A stretch of DNA of 64,000 bases from the NCBI GenBank assembly GCA_030849075.1, contig JASAOO010003553.1:62001-126000 (forward strand). The letters are read 5' to 3'. The position numbers and the translations under genes are program-made. Below, one piece after another: positions 28,752 to 38,768 of the stretch. Every line of letters begins with the position of its first letter. The stretch's first letter is position 1. The notes beneath the pieces are model-generated. The model was given only the letters and a program-made list of their open reading frames with translations. It had not been told where the DNA came from and searched no databases. This stretch comes from Zelonia costaricensis. Lineage: Eukaryota > Euglenozoa > Kinetoplastea > Trypanosomatida > Trypanosomatidae.

Positions 28752-29905
28752 GACGTTTGCAGTACAGCACAGCAGGGCACCGTTTTGCTGTTGCAGATGG
28801 CGAAAGCCCGTCTGTGCCGAGTTGCGTCCCAGACGTGAAACCACACATGCACAACCATCAAGGAAACACCAGAGGAAGGAGGAAATGGGAGAGGGTAACA
28901 GCTCGGGGTTGACGCGAGGCCCACGACGACCGCTCCGCAGCGCGCGTAGGGGAGGCGAGCGGAGTGTGCCTGGAAGGTGCTCCAACAACCAATCCAGGTT
29001 CTGCGCGCGCCTTGGTCGCAGCAGCGTTGAGTGGCAACCGGAGCGGCAAGCTTTCCAATACAACAGGGGAGCCCGAGTGCGAGAACGCTTCTTACGACGG
29101 CGCAACTTGCCGGGTGGAAGGGGAGGAGAGGGAAGCGAGATGCGGACCGCGTGTAGTCCTCCCTCAAAGCTGCGAATCCCTCGGTACACCCGCTCTCTGG
29201 CCGTCATCATGTCGGCGACAGCACGGAGGGAGGGGAGGGCATGGAGACTGCTATGGAACGATCCTTTCTCTTTTGTGTGCCTGTGTGCGTGTGCGGTAAG
29301 GGGGTCAAGCTGACTCCCCCCCCACCAGACGATAATCGACGTCGCGTGCTCTAGAAGGCGAACAGCAAAAAAGCGCACACCGCGCACACACGCGGCACAC
29401 GACCGAAGGCGAACGTGAGCTAAAGAAAAGACCCACCTACACAACAGCAACGACAGGAAAAAAAAAAAAAGCGAACATGCGTCGCCGTTGAAACAGGTCT
29501 TAGCTCGACTTGCGGCATGAGCATGAAGTACTCACATTGACATGAGCGCCCCCCCCTTCCACAACCACCAGCAAAACACCACCGACAGAAAAAGCGGCAA
29601 CCACGCATCGACGGCGGAGCCGCCAAACGCTACGAAACTACTGCCCAAATAATAATTAAAAAAAGGCTCGCACACGAGGAGGTGTGTGGGGGGGGGGAAG
29701 GAGGGGGAGGAAGAAGCAAGTGGAGAGGTCGTGTGAGAAGTGAGAGGGGGGGAGGGGGGGGAGGGGGATGGCGACACCCGCACCTGTGCGCGTGGTCTTC
29801 CTCGTATTCTGGAAAGTCAGCGTACACCGACTCCCTCTCTCCCCACAAACACACGCAACTACACACAGCCACAGCCGTCGCAGTGCGTCTGCGTGGTGGT
29901 GATCG

Positions 29906-30814
29906 TCAGATAACCGCTTTGAAGAAAAGCGCAATCATGAGCCCGATGATGAGGACCACCATGAACAGGATGCAGAGCTTGAACGTGCCGGCGGACTGGT
30001 ACTCGGCCGCCTTCTGCAGCTCCGTGCGCGCCTTCTGCACCCTCGTGTGGGTGATGGTCATGTTGTAGTCGATGCGGTCCAGCACGGCGCCCTGCTCGAT
30101 GACGAGGGTGTTCATGTCCTTGAACATCTCATGCAGCGACTTGATGGAGCTGTAGATGCGCTCGAACTCCTTCACCCGCTCGTCCGCCATCTGCTGGTTC
30201 AGCATAATCGTTTCCACCTGCTCCTGCGTCATACCCTTCTGCAGGTACTGATCCATGAGGGCGTCGTTCTCCAGCTGCTGCTCCACCGCCTTCTGCCGGT
30301 CGCCACCCGCCCACCGCTGCGAAACCAGCTGCTGCTTCTTGACGTCCATCATGTACCGGCGCTGGCTCTCGCGGTAAAGCTTGCTAATGTTGTTGATCTC
30401 GTTCACGAGGCACATCTTCACGTTGCGCAGAATGCTCAGCTCCGCGTCGGTGCCGCCATCGGGGAGGTCGCGGGTGTAGGCGATGTCCAGGTCCTTGACG
30501 CCCTTTTCGCTCTGCTTGAAGAGACGGTCGATGGAGTCCTGTGCGTCCTCGATGGCAGCCTCTTCGCGACCCTCGTCACGCGTGGAGCTGAACTCGACCT
30601 TGAGGTGGTCCTTCCGCAGCTTCTCCAGCGCGGACATCTTCTCCTTGATCTGCTCCTCGATGTCGCGCACGTCGGCCATCTTCTTCACCCACAGCGGGGT
30701 CACATACACACGGTTCATGTTCTCCTCCTCGGCAAGGAGCTGCTCCGTCTCGGGGCGCCGCGGCCGTATGGCGCGGTACTGCAAGAACTCCCCTGTGCGG
30801 TCGCGCGTCGCCAT
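29906..30814 (-). CDS. Syntaxin-16/Tlg2-like Qa-SNARE
   Basis: 302 residues. The N-terminus has the TPLWV (39-43) segment and helices ADVRDIEEQIKEKMSALEKL and EEAAIEDAQDSIDRLFKQSE that correspond to the Habc bundle of syntaxin 16. The SNARE motif covers about 211-272 (FERIYSSIKSLHEMFKDMNT, then LVIEQGAVLDRIDYNM), with Gln241 as the ionic zero-layer residue, typical of Q-SNAREs. A tail anchor at 278-299 (CILFMVVLIIGLMIALFF) ends two residues from the C-terminus. The family drives fusion of endosome-derived vesicles with the trans-Golgi network. The start ATG is at 30814. The gene is next to other trafficking genes only by chance of gene order. Confidence 0.92.
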   Translation of the reverse strand: MATRDRTGEFLQYRAIRPRRPETEQLLAEEENMNRVYVTPLWVKKMADVRDIEEQIKEKMSALEKLRKDHLKVEFSSTRDEGREEAAIEDAQDSIDRLFKQSEKGVKDLDIAYTRDLPDGGTDAELSILRNVKMCLVNEINNISKLYRESQRRYMMDVKKQQLVSQRWAGGDRQKAVEQQLENDALMDQYLQKGMTQEQVETIMLNQQMADERVKEFERIYSSIKSLHEMFKDMNTLVIEQGAVLDRIDYNMTITHTRVQKARTELQKAAEYQSAGTFKLCILFMVVLIIGLMIALFFKAVI

Positions 30815-33077
30815 GGCTCTGTTGTTGTCGAGGGATCTTCTTCTAGGGGTTGCGGTCTAGTAACGACTCGTGGACAACAGCGCGCCAGCGCCAAGCAGAG
30901 TCACACGCGCGTGTGTGGGTGTCTCGTGCCGTGCTTCACTTGTGGGAGCAGCGCGAGTCAGTGAAAGGACTCAAAAACTACACCAATCTCGCTCTTCTTG
31001 TTTTGTGCGTGCCAAGTGCCACGTCTGATGGAGCGCAACGTACTGTAGAGGGGACGAGCGGAGAAGGGGGTGGGGGGGAGGGGGGAAGGGCTGCCGCTGA
31101 GGAGTGTGCAGGCGATAAGAGCGTGGCGCAGAGAAAGACAGAGAGAGAAAGGAGAGTTGATAAAGGATGGAATGTATCAGGATACAAACCGAGCTTCCGT
31201 GCACGCGACGTCTCCGCCACACGTCTCGATGCGGCCAGCGTCGTTCGTGAGTTGTTGCAGAAACAGCGGTGGCGGCAACGGTGCCAAAAAACGACCTTTT
31301 TTTCTTTTTGCAACTCGTCTCAATCGGGTCAACATGTACGAGCACGGGTACGAAAATGACATGAGATCGCTCAAGGCAGGTGTGAAACTCCTTGACACAC
31401 GTATCCGTATCCTTCCACCATATCGCACGCCACAAGCCTCAAGCACCACCGACAATCGCCGTCGTCTTGAGTGGCGGTGCCCTGAAAGCAGCTTTCGGCT
31501 AACACGACGGGCTGACCCGAATTTGAGGCTCGAAGCTACCGGTGCACAGTTGATGACACGGAAACAAAAAGAAAAACATAACTGCCACTCGCATCAACGC
31601 TGAAACATCAACGATGCCTGAGAGAAAAAGAACGCCACGGCGTTTCTTCTCCAACAGCTGAATCAGAAACAGCGAAGAACCTAAAAGGAGAAGGGGGTGG
31701 GTGAGGGAGGCAATCACACGCTGCGCTGTTGGTAACCACAAGTACGCGAAAGAAGCACAAGGCAACCTGAGATGCACACATGAGAGCCTTGACGCACAAG
31801 GAGCCGGCAGGTCGCAAAGGAAGGCACAGGACCCCCACCCCCCCCTCCTCCGCCAAGTAACACGAGACGCTCGGGGGATGGGCGAGGGTGCCCGGATCGC
31901 GCGGAATCGAGAGTGCTGCAGGGCAGGGGTGGCCGCGGAAAGAGAAAGGGAGGCTGAAGAGCCCGCAGAACCGTTTTGGGCGAGGAGGCTGGTCGGCGTG
32001 TGCCGCGAATGAGCGCGCGGCGGGTTTAGGCCCCGTTGCCCTTCAGGACGCCAGGTAGAAAAAAGCAGCGTAACATCATTCTACGGTGAGGTCGATTTAT
32101 AGAAATGGAGGGACGCGATCGGGAGAAGGAAGGGGGAGGGGGCACCTTGAAGAATTGAGGTGAGGGGAGCACTCGAAGCACCGTTCCTCTACTTCCCACG
32201 GAGCTGGGAAAGCGAGTGGGAGCGAACCGTCTCGAGCGCATCAATGACAAGAACTGAATGGGCGGAAACACAGCGGAGGGCACGCACACAGAGACACTCA
32301 CAGATGCCCACACACACAACGCAAAAAAAAAAAACCGAATTCAAGAAAATAAGAAAAAAAACAGACAAATGGGGAGCACCCGACCAAGGTGCGGACACGC
32401 GAGATATACAAGGCGCGTCTGCGCGACACACATTCGAGAACAAAGACACCGACGCACACACACGCGCAAGCTCCGGCGGAGTTGAAGGAGGAAGGGGTTG
32501 GGGGGTTGGGCAAAAACAACAACAAAAAAAAGACACGCAAACGACCAATCAGCAGCGCTGCACGTGATGCAGACAGCTCACTCCACGCACCGCAGGCAGC
32601 AGCGGCAAAGGAGCACAGAGAGCCACGCAAGGAGGTGGCGGAGGCGGAGAAACATAGGAGGAGGCACAGCTCCATCGCGCTCTGCGGTGAGTGGCTCTGG
32701 CGCACGCACGTTTAAACACGGAAAGGTAAAGACAAAGGACACCACAACAGACTCACGCAGTAGGTCATTGCGCACGCTGGAGCACGCTCGTACAGGCTGC
32801 ATGCCCACTCTTGGTTTGCTCTCCCAGACATACGAGGAAGGAGGAGGTGAAGTATGCTTGGAGAGGGGTGGAGAGGGAAGGCACGCACGCATGTAAGCGG
32901 GTAAGGAGGGGGGGGGCCTCAGAACTGCAATAACAAAAGACAGCGAAAAAAGTGAACTCGAAAGCAGCAGCACAAGGCGGTGGGGGGCGGCCAGCAAAGC
33001 GGCAACGAGCTCTGTTTGAAAGCAACACCTGGAATGTGACAGCCTGACAAATGCAGGCCGCACGACAGAGCCGCTCA
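30815..33077. other. Long intergenic spacer
   Basis: 2.26 kb with no supported gene. Plus-strand features: G-run near 31070-31087, T-run at 31296-31306, A-runs at 32322-32333 and 32353-32360, a degenerate CA region at 32283-32320 and G-run at 32908-32917. Likely the long 3' UTR of the SET-domain gene plus 5' signals of syntaxin. Confidence 0.5.
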
Positions 33078-35432
33078 TCAACCCCCGATCTTGCGCGACT
33101 TCGGCGGTGCCTTTAGGGTCGTCCTGCGCACCAGCATGTCGTCGTGATTAAGGTGCGGACGCGGCGTCGGTGGTGGCGGCGCCGTCGCCGCGTTGCCGGA
33201 GCTGTGCGCCGACTCGGAGCTCTGGACTATGCGCTGAATGTTTGGCGGCAGTGCCGTGCGCTTCAGGACTCCCCACGCCGCCTTCGTCTCCTCCAGCTGC
33301 TTCCACTTGATCGTCGACGCCGTCTTTGCCGACCGCGCTGCCGACTCTGCGAGCGCCGGGGGCAGGATGGCGACAAGGTACAGGTACGACTCGTATGTGG
33401 TCAGACTGTGCGGGTGGCCTGCTGGAATGAAAACGGCCTCTGCGGCGAGTTGCTTGAGACAGACATCGTAGACCGTCTTGGTGGGCGTGAAGATCGCCGT
33501 GCTCTCCGGGTCGCGGTGCCGCGCGTCTGGCGTTGCGCCCTTGACGGCGCACAGCCGCACCGTCTCCTGCACGTACGCCGCCCGCACCAGGTTGAGGCGC
33601 CAGTGGTGGTCGTGCAGGCGCAGCACTGACTCGGAGCTGCCGTACTTGCGCAGGAAGCCAAGCAGCCGGTTGCACTGCTTTGTGCGGTGCAGGGGTGGCA
33701 CGTTGCCTGCCAGCGTCAGGTTGATCTCGACACCCGTGTCGTCCATGAGCTGCAGCGCCTCAAAGTCGTGGTGCATCTGCAGGCTCAGCGCCTTCTGCCT
33801 CGCGGCATCGCGGTCCACGCTGGAGTCAGTGAAGAAGGCGCCGGTGAGCGCCGCCTCCGCCACCAGCTGCACCTTGGTGCGCGTGCCAATCTTCTCCGCC
33901 TGCGGCTTCGACGCGCGGCGCTTCTTCACAAGGGCGCCGGCGGAATCGGGCGTCGCCGCGTTGGAGGCGCCGGCGCTGTCGGCGTCCGGCGCCGGGATCG
34001 TGTTCTCGAGGGTCTCGCTGCAGCGGGCGCACGTGCACTCCATAAAGTAGCGGCGGCGCAGCAGGTTGCGGCGGCGGTCGCGGGACAGGAGAAGAAACGC
34101 GAGCGAGTCGGCGTGCTTGTACAGGTACGTGATATCCTGCCCGCACGCAATGCCGTCCAGCAGGGCACAGCGGCAGCTCCCGGCGTACGGGGCGGAGAAG
34201 AGGTCGTACTGCACCGCCGCGTTCGGGCAGCAGCTGTGGCGGATCGTGCTCAGCTCAGCGTAGAGAGCAAGCTGCGGCTCCTGGTGCGCCGAGGTGGCTT
34301 CAGTGGTGGCAGCGGTCGTTGTCGTCGCCGCCGTCCGCAGCTCGAGGGCGTGGGTGAGGCCGACGGAGAGCCACTGCGCATAGGCTGCGTCGTCGACGCC
34401 GTCGAGGTCCGAGGCGGCGGTGAAATCGCGATTGTACGAGCAAGAGCTCAGCCGCCCGTCACCCCGCACAGCCAGGACCACCTCCCGTGGCTCGCGGGTC
34501 ACCAGCTTTGGGTACTCGCGCAGCATGATCTGGGCGACGGCAGCGTCGCGGCGGGCGTAGCCGGTCTTGTGCAGGGCACCCAGACCCTCCCCGCGACGTG
34601 CCCCCGCAACCTGCTGCGGCGCGCCACGGGCGGTCTGCGGCACATTGAAAATGTCGCGTGCGACCTCGACAGGCGGCTGCCGCACCGGACCGCGCGCCGT
34701 GAGCGGCATCGCACCCGCCGCCAAGGCCGAGTCGGCCAGCGCCGCCTCCAGCATGCTGCGCCGCTTGATCACTCGCGGTGTCTCCGGTTCGGGCGAGGTC
34801 AGCGCTGGCGTCGGTGTGGGGGTGATGCAGGTGCTCTTCTTTGCCTCACTCGCGGGGAGGGAGTTGTGGATCTGCTCGCTGGCGCAGCGCGGGGTGGTCG
34901 ATGAGGTCGTCGTGGGGGGTGCGGGGTGCGTGCGGGCGGTCAGTGGCACCTTTGCCTGCACCGGGACCGGCGTCGCCTTGGCCGGCGGCCCCGAAATGAC
35001 GACGCGCGCCGTCTGCGGGGTGGTAGGGCTGCTGTGACGGCGCGACGACGGCAGGGACGCGCTGTGCGAGCTGTCGTCCCACTCTCCATCCTCGGCCCCA
35101 GTGTGGTCGCCGTCGCCGTCTTCAACGACCTCGGCCGGCGCGTAGTTGACCTGCTGCACTGCGGCCTCCGTGCCGCTCAGGACCGCCCACAGTTGCATGC
35201 GCACCACCTGCGCGCTGCCGCTGCGCTGCTTGCGCAGGCTCGTCAGGGGTGCCGTGATGTGGCGGATGGGCACATCGTTGGCGAGGCGCAGCTGCACGTC
35301 GACGTCTGTGGGAATGGAGAGCTTCTGACGAAGCTGATTCGCGGCTCCCACTGTGGTGGTGGCGGGACCGCACACGAGGGAGCACCGATGATGACGCCCA
35401 AGGCTATCGGTGATGCAGAACAGCAAGATCAT
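33078..35432 (-). CDS. SMYD/SET-domain lysine methyltransferase-like protein with PxTAR repeats
   Basis: 784 residues. The N-terminal 90 residues look like a small folded domain (MILLFCITDSLGRHHRCSLV, then DVQLRLANDVPIRH). Residues 100-270 are disordered, with four copies of P-[L/Q]-T-A-R at 139-143, 163-167, 243-247 and 265-269. A SET fold is indicated by the entry strand near 291-325, RHSCCPNAAVQYD (398-410, the family NHSCxPN motif with Arg for Asn), ALLDGIACGQDITYLY (423-438) and a post-SET Cys cluster FMECTCARC (463-471). A helical C-terminal region (about 610-760) resembles the TPR-like end of SMYD proteins. No MYND finger is visible. Probable protein lysine methyltransferase, substrate unknown. 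Start ATG at 35432, 35 nt after a predicted acceptor. Confidence 0.8.
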   Translation of the reverse strand: MILLFCITDSLGRHHRCSLVCGPATTTVGAANQLRQKLSIPTDVDVQLRLANDVPIRHITAPLTSLRKQRSGSAQVVRMQLWAVLSGTEAAVQQVNYAPAEVVEDGDGDHTGAEDGEWDDSSHSASLPSSRRHSSPTTPQTARVVISGPPAKATPVPVQAKVPLTARTHPAPPTTTSSTTPRCASEQIHNSLPASEAKKSTCITPTPTPALTSPEPETPRVIKRRSMLEAALADSALAAGAMPLTARGPVRQPPVEVARDIFNVPQTARGAPQQVAGARRGEGLGALHKTGYARRDAAVAQIMLREYPKLVTREPREVVLAVRGDGRLSSCSYNRDFTAASDLDGVDDAAYAQWLSVGLTHALELRTAATTTTAATTEATSAHQEPQLALYAELSTIRHSCCPNAAVQYDLFSAPYAGSCRCALLDGIACGQDITYLYKHADSLAFLLLSRDRRRNLLRRRYFMECTCARCSETLENTIPAPDADSAGASNAATPDSAGALVKKRRASKPQAEKIGTRTKVQLVAEAALTGAFFTDSSVDRDAARQKALSLQMHHDFEALQLMDDTGVEINLTLAGNVPPLHRTKQCNRLLGFLRKYGSSESVLRLHDHHWRLNLVRAAYVQETVRLCAVKGATPDARHRDPESTAIFTPTKTVYDVCLKQLAAEAVFIPAGHPHSLTTYESYLYLVAILPPALAESAARSAKTASTIKWKQLEETKAAWGVLKRTALPPNIQRIVQSSESAHSSGNAATAPPPPTPRPHLNHDDMLVRRTTLKAPPKSRKIGG

Positions 35433-35467
35433 AGTGAAGGGTAACTAGAGCACAGACCACAGGCTAG

Positions 35468-35489
35468 CTAACAAAGAGAAGAAGTAAAC
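35468..35489 (-). promoter_or_regulatory. Candidate spliced-leader acceptor for the SET-domain gene
   Basis: Coding strand GTTTACTTCTTCTCTTTGTTAG, AG at 35469-35468, 35 nt upstream of the ATG. Confidence 0.5.
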
Positions 35490-35940
35490 AACGTGACGAA
35501 GGTGCAAATGCGCCGAGCAACTCTGGTGTGGCCGCAGCGAGCCCTATTCTGGAAACAGAACTTCACTAGGACACGTCTAGATCTACAAGAGGATGTGATG
35601 GCGCCTCCTTGTCGTTCTCCACTTCCCCTTCTCCTTTCGAGGTGCGTCAATAAAACGCAGCAGCGCTACGGAAAGGAAAAAAAAAGAAGTGAGGACGAGG
35701 TGCAATTAGCTACGCAGCCGCATGGCTTTTCACAGCTGTACCACAATAGACAAGGGTGCGATCGGACGAGGAAAATACAGCAGTAAAAGGCGCGAGGCGC
35801 GGTGGGGGTGGGGGTGTGTGAGGGGGGGGGAGGGAGGGGGGGATGAGCGTGTTCCTCTGCGGGACTAATAGTGGTGATGTCAGCGGTGAGTCATGCGTGT
35901 GTCACACACGTTTGCGAAGCACAGAGAGCACGAGAGAGAT

Positions 35941-35941
35941 N
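35941..35941. other. Assembly gap or unresolved base (N)
   Basis: One N inside the 1.8 kb spacer between the SET and acyl-CoA dehydrogenase genes. The flanks do not repeat each other as they do at 38557. Confidence 0.9.
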
Positions 35942-37233
35942 GGCGGTGTGCAGAAGCCCGCGGAAGCGAGCCGCAGAGAGAGTTGCAATCGCACATTTGA
36001 AGCGCTCACGGAGACGCCACCGCGACAAACAGCTGTTTCCTTCCGAGGCAGTGACAAGGGCAGCGTAGGACCTAATGAAATCGGAAGAGTGAATCTGAGG
36101 CTCACCCTTGGGGTTTCAGTAAAGGCAAACTGTCTCTAGATACTCCCACCGGCGTAGACAAGCCAAGAGAGTCGTCGTGTCCGAGAAATCGCTTTTGCTT
36201 TTTTTCTGTTTATTTTGCGCGCGCCTTATTGAAGTTTCAACGAGAGAGCTTCAGCCCTGCACTTGCCCACCAGGATCGCCGTTTCATTCCCTTCTCTGGG
36301 GGTTGGCGCGAAGTGTCTGCATCGGTCATAAGAGAAAGCACTTCTTTCCGTATTTCTCTCAGGGCGGTGTCCCGAATCGAAGACGCTGACATCACGAATT
36401 CCACCATCCCAGTCGGGGTAGGGTCGCAGAGAAACAAAACCACGGAGGAACTACCCGCAAACAACAGTGGGCGAAGAGGCTGGGATCAGGTAAGGCAAGA
36501 GAAAAAGGAAAAACACATAGAACGTTGAATGTGAAGAGCACGGAGACAGATCGAGCGCGCGCTGCGAGTCCGAGGAAAGGCGGGAGGGAGGAGAAGGAAA
36601 GGAAGAGGCGAAACAAGGCAAACAACACACAAAAGAAGAGCGTGCGAGTGGAGGAGGTGGGGGAGGCGGAGGCGGCGGCATTGAAGAAGAAGCACACGCA
36701 TCCACAAGACACACACACACACACTAGAGAGAGAGAGAACGAAAACGGCATCACCGCTGGTCTTCCGCTTACCGACACATCGAGGCACGACCGGTGAAGG
36801 AAGCGTGCGTCGAGGACGGAGAGGGTGGCAGCGGAAGAAAACGGCACCGCGAAAAAGGACAACGTTTTGGGGGGTTCGTATTCGACAATATTCATCGATG
36901 GGCCGTGCGCGTGCGTGAGTGCGAGAGAAAGGGAGAGAGAGAGAGACAAACACAGCGCACGTGAGACCCAAACACCTCGGAACAGGCGGCAAAACAAGAG
37001 AGAAAACGGATCGAGCGTGGTGTATCGCTAGCAAACGGGAGAAAAAAAGACCCAACACAGAAAGCAAAGAGACCATCGCGACCAATGACGCTTCACGAAA
37101 GCAGTCCTGCACAGAGGGTCCGAAAACGCGCGAGGAGGAGACGACCTCCGTCGCCCCCCTCCTCCCGTATGCCCATCGCACGCGCACTACTGGGCAGTGC
37201 ACTTCATGCGCTGATGCTGACTGCTGAGCTGAT

Positions 37234-38466
37234 CTACGACTTCTCGTACTGCGCCTTCATCATCTTGGCAATCGTCTGCAACTGGATGATGGAGGTGCCC
37301 TCGTAGATGGCGCCAATCTTGGCGTCGCGGTAGAAGCGTTCGAGGCCAAAGTCCTTCATGAAGCCGATGCCACCAGCCCACTCCACGGCCCGACTCGCGG
37401 TCTTTTCAGCGACGACGGAAGCAAAGTACTTGGCCATGGCCGCGTCCTGGATGAAGACCTCGTTATTCTGCTTCTTGCGCGCGGCGTTGTAGACCATGAG
37501 TCGTGCCGCGTGCAGCTCCAGCGCGCACTCTGCGTACTGCATCTGCATGCCCTGGAACTCGCCGATGGCCTGGCCAAACTGCTTGCGCTGGAAGAGGTAG
37601 GGCATGACGATGTCAAGCGAGCCCTGCGCGATGCCGAGCATCTGGGCACCGATCCCGATTCGGCCCTCGTTGAGGATGTTGATGGCAATCTTGTAGCCCT
37701 TGCCCAGCTCGCCGATGATGTTCTCCTCCGGCACCTCGACATTCTCGAAGCGCAGCTCCGCCGTCGAGCTGGAGCGGATGCCGAGCTTGTCCTCCGTGCG
37801 CCCAACCGACACACCAGGGGTCTCGGACGAGTCCACCACGAAGCAGGTGATGCCCTTGTAGCCCTTGGACGAGTCGACGGTGGCCATGACAAGGTAAATG
37901 CCGGCCCAGCCGCCGTTGGTGATGTACAGCTTCGAGCCGTTGATCACCCACTTCGAGCCCTTCTTCTCCGCCCGCGTCTTGAGCGCAAACGCGTCGCTGC
38001 CGCTGCCCCCCTCCGTCAAGCAGAAGCACCCCACCGTGTCCGTCGCCAGTTTCGGCAGGTACTTCTTGCGCTGTGCGTCGTTCGCGAAATTGAAGAAGAT
38101 GTTGTTGACCAGCGTGTTCTGCACGTCGACCGTGACTGAGACGGCGGGGTCGTGGCGGGCCAGCTCCTCGATGGCGAGGATGCTGGAAAAGAAGCTCATG
38201 CCGCCGCCCTCCAGCTCTGCCGGCGTCTCGATGCCCATGAGGCCCGCCGCGAACGCCTCCTTGATCAGGGCGGGGTCCATCTTGCCCTCGTCGTCCATCT
38301 TGCGCGACCGCGGGACGACGTGCTGCAGACTAAACGCCCGCACCGAGTCAACGAGCATCTTCTCGTCACTGGTGAGGTGCGTCACCGGATTCGGCCTCGC
38401 CTCTGCCGCCGCCGACAGCGCCACCCCCGTGCGCCGCATCATTGACTTGCACGCCAGACGGAACAT
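37234..38466 (-). CDS. Short/branched-chain acyl-CoA dehydrogenase, mitochondrial
   Basis: 410 residues, near the 432 of human ACADSB. A basic, Arg/Ser/Ala-rich N-terminus (1-27) looks like a mitochondrial targeting peptide. The FAD/substrate signature CFCLTEGGSGSDAF, the central GSKWVINGSKLYITNGG, the RIGIGAQMLGIAQG segment and the C-terminal IGFMKDFGLERFYRDAKI are all present. Glu389 in IYEGTSIIQL is the family's catalytic base. The enzyme oxidises short branched-chain acyl-CoAs (such as 2-methylbutyryl- or isobutyryl-CoA) in amino-acid breakdown, passing electrons to ETF. The first 36 codons are duplicated upstream across an N at 38557, which extends the open frame to 478 residues; I treat that copy as an assembly artefact and use the ATG at 38466. 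Confidence 0.92.
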   Translation of the reverse strand: MFRLACKSMMRRTGVALSAAAEARPNPVTHLTSDEKMLVDSVRAFSLQHVVPRSRKMDDEGKMDPALIKEAFAAGLMGIETPAELEGGGMSFFSSILAIEELARHDPAVSVTVDVQNTLVNNIFFNFANDAQRKKYLPKLATDTVGCFCLTEGGSGSDAFALKTRAEKKGSKWVINGSKLYITNGGWAGIYLVMATVDSSKGYKGITCFVVDSSETPGVSVGRTEDKLGIRSSSTAELRFENVEVPEENIIGELGKGYKIAINILNEGRIGIGAQMLGIAQGSLDIVMPYLFQRKQFGQAIGEFQGMQMQYAECALELHAARLMVYNAARKKQNNEVFIQDAAMAKYFASVVAEKTASRAVEWAGGIGFMKDFGLERFYRDAKIGAIYEGTSIIQLQTIAKMMKAQYEKS

Positions 38467-38768
38467 TAGGAAGCAGCGGGGGAAGAGGAGGGTGAAGGAG
38501 GGTAACAGGGAGGGGGGGGGACGTAAACAGGGGAACGAAACACAACGCGTAGGTGANAGCATCTTCTCGTCACTGGTGAGGTGCGTCACCGGATTCGGCC
38601 TCGCCTCTGCCGCCGCCGACAGCGCCACACCCGTGCGCCGCATCATTGACTTGCACGCCAGACGGAACATTAGGAAGCAGCGGGGGAAGAGGAGGGTGAC
38701 AGGGAGGGGGGGGTGGCAGGAGGGAGGGGGGGGAAGTAAACAGGGGAACGAAACACAACGCGTAGGGG
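38354..38768. repeat. ~200 bp near-identical direct duplication around an N
   Basis: Segment 38354-38553 and segment 38558-38768 share the same sequence from AGCATCTTCTCGTCACTGG through GTAAACAGGGGAACGAAACAC and CGTAGG. They differ by one base in coding sequence (CCCCCGT versus CACCCGT) and by changes in the G-rich tract. The N at 38557 separates them. Best read as overlapping contig ends that failed to merge. Confidence 0.9.

Larger units (their letters stand above)
28629..29905. other. Intergenic spacer with TG microsatellite
   Basis: No gene seen. A TG repeat at 28717-28751, an A-run at 29457-29471, and G-rich runs at 29688-29765 on the plus strand, which are long pyrimidine tracts on the coding strand. 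Confidence 0.5.
35433..37233. other. Intergenic spacer containing an undetermined base (assembly join)
   Basis: No gene seen. The single N at 35941 sits between sequences with no obvious overlap, so it may mark a gap of unknown size. G-runs at 35822-35842, GA repeats at 36928-36945 and CA repeats at 36711-36722. Presumed 3' UTR of the acyl-CoA dehydrogenase gene on the right. Confidence 0.5.

Noticed and set aside
38558..38670. Upstream ATG giving a 478-residue acyl-CoA dehydrogenase
   Set aside because: The extra residues repeat the normal N-terminus and cross an N; interpreted as a contig overlap.
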